NCBI GenBank assembly: GCA_031258755.1 | Contig: JAIRMK010000174.1 | Span: forward strand, 1-9,676 | Length of the DNA stretch: 9,676 nt | Direction: 5' to 3' | Source of the DNA: Prevotellaceae bacterium | GTDB taxonomy: Bacteria > Bacteroidota > Bacteroidia > Bacteroidales > UBA932 | Part shown: positions 1 to 8,000 of the stretch, in pieces | Layout: the number at the start of each line of letters is the position of its first letter | How positions within the stretch are numbered: the stretch's first letter is position 1 | Notes under the pieces: model-generated | Told to the model about the DNA's origin: nothing | The model's database searches: none | Seen by the model: the letters and a program-made list of their open reading frames with translations, nothing else | Made by a program: the position numbers and the translations under genes

Positions 1-1290
1 AAAATAAACTTTAAGGAAAGTCAATTGGGACGTGAGAAGTTTACGGATTTCATGCGTAATGGGATGAAACATAATTTCGGCATTACGCTGCCGTCTATGA
101 CGCTGTTCAAACATATTCAACTTACGCCTTCCGTGAACTTCAACGCCAACATGTATTTCCAAAGTACTACAAAAGCATACGACACGACTACCAATAGGGT
201 GGTGAATAAAATGTCGTCGGCATTCGAAGAATTTCATATCACCACCGATTATTCCTTCGGCTTGTCGGCCACTACCCGCATCTACGGCACGTTTCTGTTC
301 GGGAAAAATGCATACGTGCGGGCTATCCGCCACATGCTTACACCGAATGTGGGATTTAGCTTTCGCCCCTATCAGGACGCCATGGGCACCAATGGATACA
401 CCGCCTACACCTACACCGATACGACAGGCAAAACCCACACCTTATATTATAATAAATTTGAAGGACAGGTTTATGGTTACACCTCTCAGGGAAGGACGGG
501 CAGTGTGTCGTTCTCGCTAAATAATAACATAGAGATGAAAGTGCGCAGCAAGTCCGACACCGTCACCGGCGAGCGGAAAGTAAAACTTATTGACAATTTA
601 AGTATCAGCTCCAGCTATAATTTCTTTGCCGATTCCATGAAGTTGGCTAATATCTCCGTTTCGATGAATACCACGATACTTGAAAAGGTAAACATCAATG
701 GAAATATGCAATTCGATCCGTATGCGATCAATAAATACGGACAGCGCTATGATAAGTTAGCCATGCCGCGCTTGCTCAATGCGGGCGTTTCATTCGGCTA
801 TAATTTCAGTGGGGGTGAAAAAGGAAGCACGGAGTCGGGCGGCGCATCGGGAGGGGGAGGGCCGGTGCCGGTACACCGGTATGACCCCCAAACCGGAGAA
901 TATATCATGACCGAATGGCAGTATTATGCCGACTTTAACGCGCCCTGGTCGTTTAACTTCAACTATGGGTATAACTACAGCGTCAGTTATAATTACACCA
1001 ACGGACAATTGATTAAAAACCACAACCACAACCAAACCTTGGGCTTTTCGGGACAGATACAATTGACTAAGGCTATGCATCTCGGCATGTCGAGCGGGTT
1101 TGACTTTAAGGAGTTGCAACTCACCACCACCTCATTCGACATGCGCTACGACTTGCATTGTTTCGAGTTTATTTTCAACTGGGTGCCCTCCGGCCGCTGG
1201 GAGCAATGGTCGTTCCGGATCAATGCGAAATCGGGCGCTTTAGCCGACCTGTTGAAATATGATAAGCGAAAATCGTTCTGGGATAGATAA
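1..1290 (+). CDS. lptD: LptD-like LPS-assembly outer-membrane barrel protein, 3' part (5' end outside window)
   Basis: The frame is open from base 1, so this is the last 429 codons of a longer gene; the TTG at 25 is not a credible start. The protein is rich in alternating aromatic/polar stretches with many Tyr, Asn, Thr and Ser residues, as expected for beta strands of a large outer-membrane barrel. Segments such as HNFGITLPSMTLFKHIQLTPS, the RYDPQTGEY region and the C-terminal WEQWSFRIN...LLKYDKRKSFWD end match my memory of the Bacteroidota 'putative LPS assembly protein LptD' family, whose members are usually around 850-950 residues. By family it would insert LPS or lipooligosaccharide into the outer leaflet. 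A glycine-rich loop (bases about 796-876) interrupts the strands. The N-terminal periplasmic OstA-like domain would lie before the window. Family assignment is fairly sure; substrate and complex partners are inference. Confidence 0.8.
   Translation, partial: KINFKESQLGREKFTDFMRNGMKHNFGITLPSMTLFKHIQLTPSVNFNANMYFQSTTKAYDTTTNRVVNKMSSAFEEFHITTDYSFGLSATTRIYGTFLFGKNAYVRAIRHMLTPNVGFSFRPYQDAMGTNGYTAYTYTDTTGKTHTLYYNKFEGQVYGYTSQGRTGSVSFSLNNNIEMKVRSKSDTVTGERKVKLIDNLSISSSYNFFADSMKLANISVSMNTTILEKVNINGNMQFDPYAINKYGQRYDKLAMPRLLNAGVSFGYNFSGGEKGSTESGGASGGGGPVPVHRYDPQTGEYIMTEWQYYADFNAPWSFNFNYGYNYSVSYNYTNGQLIKNHNHNQTLGFSGQIQLTKAMHLGMSSGFDFKELQLTTTSFDMRYDLHCFEFIFNWVPSGRWEQWSFRINAKSGALADLLKYDKRKSFWDR
862..879. 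repeat. Short perfect inverted repeat inside the LptD-like gene
   Basis: The arms CCGGTG (862-867) and CACCGG (874-879) are perfect reverse complements around the 6-nt spacer CCGGTA. It lies where the gene leaves a run of glycine codons and enters a Pro-Val-Pro-Val-His-Arg segment. The arms are short and the codons explain much of the sequence, so this may be chance; an RNA hairpin here could slow translation, but nothing else supports that. Confidence 0.3.
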
Positions 1291-1305
1291 TTTTTTATAT
1301 CTTTG
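1276..1305 (+). promoter_or_regulatory. Predicted Bacteroidota-type promoter for tatA-tatC-surE-exonuclease
   Basis: TATCTTTG at 1298-1305 is a full match to the Bacteroidota -7 consensus TAnnTTTG. The upstream element is weak: TTCTG at 1276-1280, 17 bp away, resembles the -33 TTTG only partly. The box lies just after the stop codon of the LptD-like gene in a 38-bp gap, and transcription would start about 18 nt before the tatA ATG. No Shine-Dalgarno sequence is present in the A/T-rich leader. Read-through from the upstream gene is also possible, since no terminator is visible in the gap. Confidence 0.55.
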
Positions 1306-1328
1306 CCCCGAATTAAATTATCATTCGA

Positions 1329-1514
1329 ATGAAAACGTTTTTATTTTTAGGCGGTATCGGCGCCCAGGAAATCATCATTATCGCGTTGTGCGTGTTGCTC
1401 TTTTTCGGCGGAAGGAAAATCCCCGAACTCATGAAAGGACTGGGTAAGGGCGTGAAAAGTTTTAAAGATGGTATAAAGGGAGTAGAAGACGACCTGAAGG
1501 AAGACTTGAAATAG
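1329..1514 (+). CDS. tatA: Sec-independent (twin-arginine) translocase subunit TatA
   Basis: This 61-residue protein has the TatA layout: a short N-terminus, one membrane helix (about residues 10-26, IGAQEIIIIALCVLLFF), the hinge FFGGRKIPEL (25-34), an amphipathic helix GLGKGVKSFKDG (37-48) and a charged acidic/lysine tail. TatA polymerises beside TatC in the inner membrane to let folded proteins with twin-arginine signal peptides cross. The polar Glu14 before the helix sits where TatA/TatB carry a conserved polar residue. It is 15 bp upstream of tatC. No separate tatB is seen here, which fits the two-component TatAC systems known in Bacteroidota. The ATG at 1329 is the only sensible start, since it precedes the membrane helix by the usual short distance. 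Confidence 0.95.
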   Translation: MKTFLFLGGIGAQEIIIIALCVLLFFGGRKIPELMKGLGKGVKSFKDGIKGVEDDLKEDLK

Positions 1515-1529
1515 GGGCTACGCGCAACT

Positions 1530-2306
1530 ATGGCCAAAGAGATGTCATTTTGGGATCACCTCGAAGTGCTGCGGCGGATGCTGTTCCGTTCCGCAGTAGT
1601 GGTTGTTGCGGCTATGGTGGTGGTGTTCCTCAACAAGTCGCTGGTTTTCGACGTCATCATTTTCGGCCCTCGCACTTCCGATTTCGTATTGTATCACTGG
1701 ATGTGCCAACTGGGCGAATGGCTGGGCTGGCCGGGGTTCTGTCCCGAAGCGTTCAGCATTTCCATCATTAACATAAACATGGCGGCGCAGTTTTTCACCC
1801 ACGTGAGCACGTCGTTCTGGTTGGGTTTGGTGCTGTCGTTCCCTTACATCATTTGGGAGTTGTGGAAGTTTGTGGCGCCGGCCTTGTATGCCCATGAAAA
1901 ACACGGCGTGCGCCGTGCGTTTGCTTTCTCGTCGCTGCTCTTTTTTGTGGGTGTGCTGATTGGTTATGTATTCATCTTCCCGCTCTCCATACGGTTTCTG
2001 GGTACTTACCAAGTGAGTGAAATTGTCTCGAATGAAATTTCGCTCAACTCCTACATCGGCATGTTTGTGACCCTCATCCTCACCATGGGGCTGGTGTTTG
2101 AAATGCCGGTGTTGGCGCATGTGCTCTCGCGTTTCGGTATAATTACCCGCAAATTTTTACGCAAATACCGGCGGCATGCCATTATTGTGGTGCTCATCCT
2201 CTCGGCGGTTATCACCCCCAGCGCCGATGCGTTCACCATGATTATGGTGGCTATTCCACTGTATCTTTTATATGAATTTAGTATTTTAGTATGCAAAAAA
2301 AGTTGA
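1530..2306 (+). CDS. tatC: Sec-independent (twin-arginine) translocase subunit TatC
   Basis: This 258-residue polytopic inner-membrane protein is the twin-arginine signal receptor of the Tat pore. The cytoplasmic N-terminus has FWDHLEVLRR (7-16). Hydrophobic segments near 18-34, 95-112, 130-150, 176-197, 217-229 and 235-254 fit the six helices of the family. Conserved marks are W-K-F-V-A-P-A-L-Y-x-H-E (112-123), with Glu123 matching E. coli Glu103; FEMP (190-193), with Glu191 matching E. coli Glu170; and TPSAD (229-233). Two points stand out. The usual HLxELR reads HLEVLR, so Val13 takes the place of E. coli Glu15. The long first periplasmic loop carries two cysteines, Cys59 and Cys71. The last 16 bases overlap the start of surE in another frame. 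The start at 1530 places the conserved FWDHL motif at the usual distance from the N-terminus. Confidence 0.96.
   Translation: MAKEMSFWDHLEVLRRMLFRSAVVVVAAMVVVFLNKSLVFDVIIFGPRTSDFVLYHWMCQLGEWLGWPGFCPEAFSISIININMAAQFFTHVSTSFWLGLVLSFPYIIWELWKFVAPALYAHEKHGVRRAFAFSSLLFFVGVLIGYVFIFPLSIRFLGTYQVSEIVSNEISLNSYIGMFVTLILTMGLVFEMPVLAHVLSRFGIITRKFLRKYRRHAIIVVLILSAVITPSADAFTMIMVAIPLYLLYEFSILVCKKS
2291..2306 (+). other. tatC/surE 16-bp gene overlap
   Basis: The surE ATG at 2291 lies 16 bp inside the end of tatC, in a different frame, and the tatC stop codon occupies 2304-2306. The surE start is firm because the invariant ITNDDG motif follows only eight residues later. Such an overlap usually means the two genes share a transcript and that translation of surE is helped by ribosomes finishing tatC. 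Confidence 0.85.
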
Positions 2307-3061
2307 TTTTTATTACCAATGATGATGGTTACCGTGCCGGAGGGCTTGCCGCGCTTGTTGAGATGGCGCGCCCATACGGAGATATTGTGGTGGTGGCCCC
2401 CGAAGAAGCCCAGTCGGGCATGTCGAGCGCTATGACATCAAAACTCCCTATCCGGTTGCGTAAAGTAGAAGAAAGCGACGGCCTCACGATTTATGCTTGT
2501 GGCGGAACACCTGTAGATTGTGTGAAACTCGCCATGAGCCATGTCTTCAAACGTAAACCCGATTTTCTATTTTCGGGCATCAACCATGGCAATAACACCT
2601 CTGTGGCAGTTATCTATTCGGGCACGCTGGGCGCTGCCGCCGAGGGCAGCTTGTACAATATACCGTCTATCGGTTTTTCATTGAACGACTATTCGCCCAC
2701 CGCCGACTTTACCGCCTGTATCCCTTATGGGAAGCGGATTATTGACATGGTAATGGCCGCTCCTTTTGATGAAAATACGTTCCTTAATGTGAATTTTCCG
2801 CGTTTGCCTTATAATAAAATCAAAGGCATTCGCCTGTGCCGCCAAAACCGTGGCGTGTGGATGGAGGAATTTGAAAAACGCGTGGACCCGCACGGACAGG
2901 ACTATTACTGGATGACCGGCTACTTCCTGAACCACGAAAAGGAAGCGGGCGACGCCGATGAAAATGCGCTTTCCGAAGGCTATGTGGCGGTGGTTCCCCA
3001 TCATTTGGACATGACGAACTACAAGGAGCTGGAACGCCTGAGGGATACATGGAAATTTTAA
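2291..3061 (+). CDS. surE: 5'/3'-nucleotidase SurE
   Basis: This 256-residue cytoplasmic protein is close to the E. coli SurE length (253). It is a metal-dependent phosphatase that removes phosphate from nucleoside 5'- and 3'-monophosphates and is linked to stationary-phase survival in E. coli. All family marks are visible: ITNDDGY with metal ligands Asp11 and Asp12; PEEAQSGMSSAMT with Ser42; GGTPVDCVKLA (71-81); SGINHGNN with Asn98; and YSGTLGAAAEG (109-119). The C-terminal half ends with the EGYVAVVPHHLDM segment, also typical. It overlaps tatC by 16 bp and is followed 10 bp later by the exonuclease gene, so co-transcription with the Tat genes is likely. The leader has no Shine-Dalgarno sequence. 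No damage or missing catalytic residue is seen. Confidence 0.96.
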   Translation: MQKKLIFITNDDGYRAGGLAALVEMARPYGDIVVVAPEEAQSGMSSAMTSKLPIRLRKVEESDGLTIYACGGTPVDCVKLAMSHVFKRKPDFLFSGINHGNNTSVAVIYSGTLGAAAEGSLYNIPSIGFSLNDYSPTADFTACIPYGKRIIDMVMAAPFDENTFLNVNFPRLPYNKIKGIRLCRQNRGVWMEEFEKRVDPHGQDYYWMTGYFLNHEKEAGDADENALSEGYVAVVPHHLDMTNYKELERLRDTWKF

Positions 3062-3071
3062 AATTATTTTT

Positions 3072-3791
3072 ATGCTGAACCATTTGAACCTTGAACATGT
3101 GTTGTTTCTCGATGTGGAAACCGTGCCGCAGACGGCGTCGTACAATGAGTTGCCGGAACGGATGAAAACGCTGTGGGAAAAGAAATCGACCTATTTTCGC
3201 AAAGAAAACCAAACGGCGGAAGAAGTTTACGAGCGTGCCGGTATCTTGGCGGAGTTCGGAAAGATTATTTGTATCTCGGCAGGCTACATTCATAGCGGGG
3301 AGAAGGGCAGGACGTTCCGGGTAAAATCATTTTATGGGGATGATGAAAAGCTGCTGTTGACGCAGTTTTGTGCATCGCTGCATGCTTTTTATGCCAAGCG
3401 GAAAAACGCCCAGTTGTGTGCGCACAACGGTAAGGAGTTTGACTTTCCTTACATCGCCCGCCGTATTCTGGTTAACGGACTGCCGCTGCCCGACATGCTG
3501 GATGTGGCCGGCCGCAAGCCTTGGGAGGTGCCTTTCCTTGACACGATGGAACTGTGGAAGTTCGGCGACTACAAACATTTTTGCTCCTTAGATTTATTGA
3601 CCACCATTTTTGATATTCCCACCCCCAAAGACGATATTGACGGTAGCCGCGTAGCAGCGGTGTACTATGAAGAAAAAAACATGGCGCGCATTGTACAATA
3701 TTGCGAGAAAGACGCCATGGCTGTGGCGCAATTACTGCTGCGCTACCGCGGCGAACCCCTGCTGCCGGATATGGAGCGGGCAGGGGAGTAG
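3072..3791 (+). CDS. Predicted PolB-like 3'-5' exonuclease (DEDDy family)
   Basis: This 239-residue soluble protein carries the three motifs of DnaQ-fold DEDDy exonucleases: ExoI FLDVETV with Asp14 and Glu16, ExoII CAHNGKEFDFPYIARR with Asn119 and Asp124, and ExoIII YCEKDA with Tyr210 and Asp214. All expected metal-binding residues are present, so it should be active. The layout, with a stand-alone exonuclease domain and no polymerase domain, and segments such as EVPFLDTMELWKFGDYKHFCSLDLL, fit the 'predicted 3'-5' exonuclease related to the PolB exonuclease domain' family (PF10108) that is widespread in Bacteroidota. Its cellular substrate, single-stranded DNA or RNA, cannot be told from sequence. 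It starts 10 bp after the surE stop and is the last gene of the rightward cluster. No gene symbol is established to my knowledge. Confidence 0.88.
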   Translation: MLNHLNLEHVLFLDVETVPQTASYNELPERMKTLWEKKSTYFRKENQTAEEVYERAGILAEFGKIICISAGYIHSGEKGRTFRVKSFYGDDEKLLLTQFCASLHAFYAKRKNAQLCAHNGKEFDFPYIARRILVNGLPLPDMLDVAGRKPWEVPFLDTMELWKFGDYKHFCSLDLLTTIFDIPTPKDDIDGSRVAAVYYEEKNMARIVQYCEKDAMAVAQLLLRYRGEPLLPDMERAGE

Positions 3792-3828
3792 TGGTGTCGC
3801 TGAAATCGTAATTCGTCAATCAAAGGTC

Positions 3829-3852
3829 GTCCGCAAGGGTGGGCAGTTTTTT
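3829..3852 (+). terminator. Possible intrinsic terminator of the rightward operon
   Basis: The RNA stem GUCCGC (3829-3834) / GUGGGC (3839-3844), with loop AAGG, has four G-C and two G-U pairs. It is followed two bases later by six T (3847-3852) and, after one G, three more. It lies 37 bp after the exonuclease stop, in the 96-bp gap between convergent genes. The G-U pairs become A/C mismatches on the other strand, so it would work only for plus-strand transcripts. The stem is short, so strength is uncertain. Nothing else is seen in this gap, and no comparable terminator is visible for the minus-strand operon. Confidence 0.4.
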
Positions 3853-3887
3853 GTTTCAAAATTCTATACTCCTAAACTCCTCTTTTT

Positions 3888-5048
3888 TTATTCGTCATAC
3901 AACAAATACTTTGCCCGCCGGGCCTTGAAGGCGGCGACATCGGCCGTCCAGCTTGCGCTGATTTCCGCCTCGGTGGCGCCCTGCTGCATCATCTGTTGGA
4001 TGCGCGCCGTGCCCCAGAGTTTTGAAAAGTAAGGAAGGAAAAATTTGTCTTTTGGTTTGAAATGACGGTAGGCTTCTAACAGCCATTCCAGCCTGATGCG
4101 CCCTTCGTGGCGCAATTGCGCCTGTGGAAAGTTGCGCAAGTCCCTGCCGTGACATTGCCGGCCTTTCAGTGGCGGGTTTGTGGCTCCTTCCACCGCTTCC
4201 GGCACGAATGAAAAGCTGTAAACATCTTTGAACGCCGGATGGCCGAATACCTGAAACGGAAACGGAGTGCCGCGTCCGAGGCTCACGGCCGTGCCCTCGA
4301 AAAAGCACAGCGATGCGTATAAATATACCGCCTGCATGTTCGGCAGGTTGGGCGAGGGTATCACCGGAAGTTCGTAGTAGCTGCGGTGGGTATAGCCGTC
4401 GCAGGGTATCACCGTGAGGCTGCATTGCACGCCGTTTTTCAGCCATCGCTCACCGTTAATCATGCCGGACAGTTCGCCCAGTGTCATTCCGTGTACTACA
4501 GGAATAGGGTGCAAGCCTACGAAAGAGCGGTGTTCCGGCTCCAACAGCGGACCATCTACATAGTATCCGTTTGGGTTCGGACGGTCGAGCACAATCACCG
4601 GGACGCCCTGTTCGGCGCAGGCTTCCATGACATAGTGCATAGTCGAAAGATAGGTGAAGAAACGCAATCCCACATCCTGTATGTCGAATATCATGCAGTC
4701 GATGCCTTGTAGCTGTTCGGGTGTGGGCTTGTAGTTTTTTCCGTAGAGGGATACAATATCCAAACCTGTGGCTTCGTCTTTTGTGGAGGAGAGCGCGGCG
4801 CCGGCGTCCGCTTTTCCCCGAAATCCGTGTTCCGGCGCGTACATGCGCACTACATTCACGCCGTGGCGTAGCAACACGTCCGCCACGTGTTTATCGTCAA
4901 TCATTGAGGTGTGATTGGCCGTGACGCCCACCCGCTTCCCTTGCAGCAAGGGGATATATTTATGGAGCTGTGCGGCGCCGGCGGTAATCTGTGCGTATGC
5001 CGCGAAAGCCAAAAACAATACGGTAAGCAGCAATATTATTCTTTTCAT
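3888..5048 (-). CDS. namZ: Secreted exo-beta-N-acetylmuramidase, NamZ/DUF1343 family
   Basis: This 386-residue protein begins with a clear signal peptide: MKR, a hydrophobic core to about residue 17, then AYA before Gln20. It has no lipobox Cys and no twin arginine, so Sec export to the periplasm is expected. The mature part shows the DUF1343 (PF07075) marks GKRVGVTANHTS (37-48), APEHGFRGKADAG with Glu73-His74 (71-83), FDIQDVGLRFFTY with Asp122 and Asp125 (121-133), LDRPNPNG (154-161) and VVHGMTLGEL. Characterised members (B. subtilis NamZ/YbbC and a Tannerella homologue) cleave terminal MurNAc from peptidoglycan fragments during wall recycling; that role here is by family. The ATG at 5048-5046 overlaps the tamB stop as ATGA and starts the signal peptide. 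An in-frame ATG at 5108 would add 20 charged residues in front of the signal peptide and is rejected. Confidence 0.9.
   Translation of the reverse strand: MKRIILLLTVLFLAFAAYAQITAGAAQLHKYIPLLQGKRVGVTANHTSMIDDKHVADVLLRHGVNVVRMYAPEHGFRGKADAGAALSSTKDEATGLDIVSLYGKNYKPTPEQLQGIDCMIFDIQDVGLRFFTYLSTMHYVMEACAEQGVPVIVLDRPNPNGYYVDGPLLEPEHRSFVGLHPIPVVHGMTLGELSGMINGERWLKNGVQCSLTVIPCDGYTHRSYYELPVIPSPNLPNMQAVYLYASLCFFEGTAVSLGRGTPFPFQVFGHPAFKDVYSFSFVPEAVEGATNPPLKGRQCHGRDLRNFPQAQLRHEGRIRLEWLLEAYRHFKPKDKFFLPYFSKLWGTARIQQMMQQGATEAEISASWTADVAAFKARRAKYLLYDE
5045..5048 (-). other. ATGA stop/start overlap between tamB and namZ
   Basis: On the minus strand the namZ ATG (5048-5046) and the tamB TGA (5047-5045) share bases in the sequence ATGA. 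This 4-bp overlap is a classic arrangement for translational coupling by a terminating ribosome, and it fixes the namZ start. It also implies that both proteins come from one mRNA. Confidence 0.88.
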
Positions 5049-8000
5049 GGCTGTCCTTCTTCTGTAACTTCTTTGACTTCTTTTTTCCTCTTCTTCTTCC
5101 CGAACCACCGGTTAAATAATTCTTTGAATGTGTTGAAATCCTCCTGATACACGAACCCCACGCCGCTTCGTTGCGAGTTGTCGAACTGGTCGGTGAACTG
5201 GTCGGCCGAGTGGGTGAAGGCTTTGGCGCGAAACCGTCCCTGCGGGTCAATTTTCAGTTCCAAATCCAAGTCCAAGTCACCTATGAAAGAGTTTTCCGTT
5301 GTATTTTTCTTTCCGTTTCCGAACGCGCCGTTAATGGCCACGCGGTTGTCGAAGAGTTGGGTGGACACAGCGACGTCGAATACATTGTTCCCCTGTTCTG
5401 AGAAGTTGTACATAAACCCCACGTCGAGCGGGATGTTCAGTTGCGTGAACATGTTGCTCAGTTGGTTTGACAGCAACTCTGAGGTGCTGGCCGAGATATT
5501 TACGCTGCTGATACCCGATTGCTGGTCGGGCATAAAACTGTTGAACGCTAACAGCGACAGGAACTGCCGCGTCATTTTTTCTTCGGTGTTCAATGCACTT
5601 TGCACTTGCGCCCGTATGCTGGGGTCGAGGTTTTGCATCTCTACATTGTATGACAGGGTGGGCGTGAACAGGTTTCCGGAGACATGAATTTTGCAGTCCA
5701 CATTTCTTCGCACCCGGCTAACCGACGACGTGTCTTCCGTTAGCGTACCTAACGAGGCTTTTGTTTTATATACGCCTGTGATGTCAAGCATTGTTTTGCT
5801 GATGTCGCCATTAAAAGCAATGCGACTGCCCTGTTCCATGATAAACTTTTTGCTGATGATATTTTGAAGCGTGAAAAAATAATCGCCCTGCTCGATGGAA
5901 TAATCTCCGTAGAGGTCGAACTTGTCAATTTCTGGATTGATGTTAAAGGTAATGTTTCCGCTCCCGCGGCCGCGTATAATGTCGCCGGCCTTTTGGTCAA
6001 ATATGATTTGCACTTCCGCGTTGGGCGTTGCCGCGAGGTTAATGTTGAATGATACTTTTTGCACTTGTTTTACAATGGAAGTGTTGCGTGGGCGCCACTC
6101 CTCGTCTTCATTTTTTTCGGGTTCCACAAATTTAAGCATGCCGCTCTCCTTGGCCTGATAACTGTTTTGGAGAGGTATGTGAACTATTGTGTTGGCGTCG
6201 GTAGTGGCCGTGATGTCGAATTTGGTTTGTTCGTCGTCGCCTTTAATTTGTATGAACCCGGTGGCGTAGGCCTTGCCGTAAAAAGCATCATTGTCTTTTA
6301 AGGTGGTGTTTAAACACAACATATTTTCGGGTTGGATGCTAAGGTCGTATTTTATATTCTTGAAATGCTGGTGTTGCAGTGTTCCGTTGAGCACTCCCTT
6401 TCCGTCCGCACCGTCGCGTACCAACGCATTGCGGATACTGATGGCGGTTGGCGTAATCTCCACCGGCACGGTGAGCAGGTAATGCGTTTTCAAATAATCA
6501 ACCGTAAGGCCAAGGCTGTCGAGCACCACATCGGAGCCATAAAGCATCGGTTTTTTTCGCGAGCCTTTCACCTGTAAATTTCCCGACAGGTATCCGCCAA
6601 GATTGGTCAGCACCTTATTCAGTAACGGCTCTACGTGTACCGCCTTGAAATGATTAAGGGTTAAATCGATGTCTAAGAAATCGGTTTTTGGGATGTAAAT
6701 ACCGTTCAGCGTAACATTTGTTTTATGGTTCTCACTAATTCCGGCCATCACCCGGAACAATTTTTTTCCATTGTCCCAGTCGCTTTGCCAAGTAAGGTCA
6801 CCTAACGGATGGTCGTTAACTATCAAATTTTTTCCATCGAAATGTGTGAAGAACATAAGGGTGTCGTATAAACCGGTGAACATGGCGTCGCCCGATAATT
6901 CCCCTTTCAGGTTATACCCCTGCTGTGCCGTAAAAACATTGAAGTTCGACAGGTCGTAGTTGCTGAAACGAATCGACAAAGTGTCTGACCGCTGGTGTGA
7001 AATAGTGCCGTTTACCACCACTTGCTGGTGTTGGTTGGAAATTTGAAACCGGTTAAATTGCAACACGTCATCGTCAATAGTGATGGGGGTTGGCTTGATG
7101 TGCCACGAGGTGTCATTGAGTACAATTTCGGAAGGGAGAATATGCAGGCCGATGAGCGGCTTTTTTCGTTGTTCGGAATGGCTGAGCAGGGTGTTAAAAT
7201 GCAAGGAGCCTTTATTGGAGAGCTTGCTGTTGTTGTCGTACGTGAGTGTGGTGTTAATATTGTTGTCGGCATATTGGATTTGTCCGGAAATATTATTGAC
7301 CGGTATGTTAAAAAATTCGGAAGAACCGATATGCAGCGCCACATCCATCCTCTCGTTGGAATTTTGCGCATGAATCGTGACTTTTCGCGCCCAGTCGTTG
7401 TCTAAGGCAAGCATGGGACTGTCGAATGTAGCGGCGAGTTGCTGGTCGGGTGTTAATCGTACGTGCAGTTGTGTATTTTCAGCAATAAATAAGTCGGGAT
7501 GCAGCAGGTAGGAAATGCTGTTGGCTTTCTTGATTTGTAACTTAAATTCATAATCGGGCTCGCGACAAGTATGCGGCATGATGGTGTCATTCAAACAGGG
7601 CAAATACTTGTTGTAGCCGGCATAAGAAACATCTTTGAGGAATTGGAGAAAGGGACGGTTTCCACGAAAATCGGCATCGGCGAAATTGGCGCGCAATTGT
7701 GCGTTGTATGTGTTTTGTTGGGCAGTTGACAACAGGGAAAGCGTCCCGAGTTGATGCACGCCCACCGGGTCATGATAGAACATGTCGGTTATTTCTATTC
7801 TTCCGGTGCCGGTGTCGAAACTGCCGGTGTATTGATAATTGGTTGTGACGTTGGCTTTGAGTTCCGAAATCGTGTCGCGCGGGTTAAAATTCAGTTGGAA
7901 AAGATTGGCGTAATATATGTTGGCTGTGTAATTATGCCGGAACACAAAAGTGCTGTCGTTGTCGTCATCAAAAGCCACATAGCCGTCAAAATTCATAGAC

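Noticed and set aside
25..27. TTG as start of the first gene
   Set aside because: The same frame is open and protein-like from base 1, and the protein is plainly the end of a long barrel. This is a window-edge truncation.
790..1119. 109-codon minus-strand frame opposite the LptD-like gene
   Set aside because: It has no family features and no promoter, and the opposite strand is clearly coding.
1545..2120. 191-codon open frame on the minus strand opposite tatC
   Set aside because: It is rich in His, Arg and Gln with no recognisable domain, and lies wholly opposite a well-conserved gene, so it is a composition artefact.
3895..4446. 183-codon minus-strand frame overlapping the NamZ-like gene in another frame
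   Set aside because: The DUF1343 frame has conserved motifs throughout; this one is Arg/Pro-rich shadow sequence.
5049..5108. In-frame upstream ATG that would lengthen the NamZ-like protein by 20 residues
   Set aside because: The added residues are highly charged and come from the tamB tail region in another frame. The internal ATG begins a standard signal peptide and forms an ATGA overlap.
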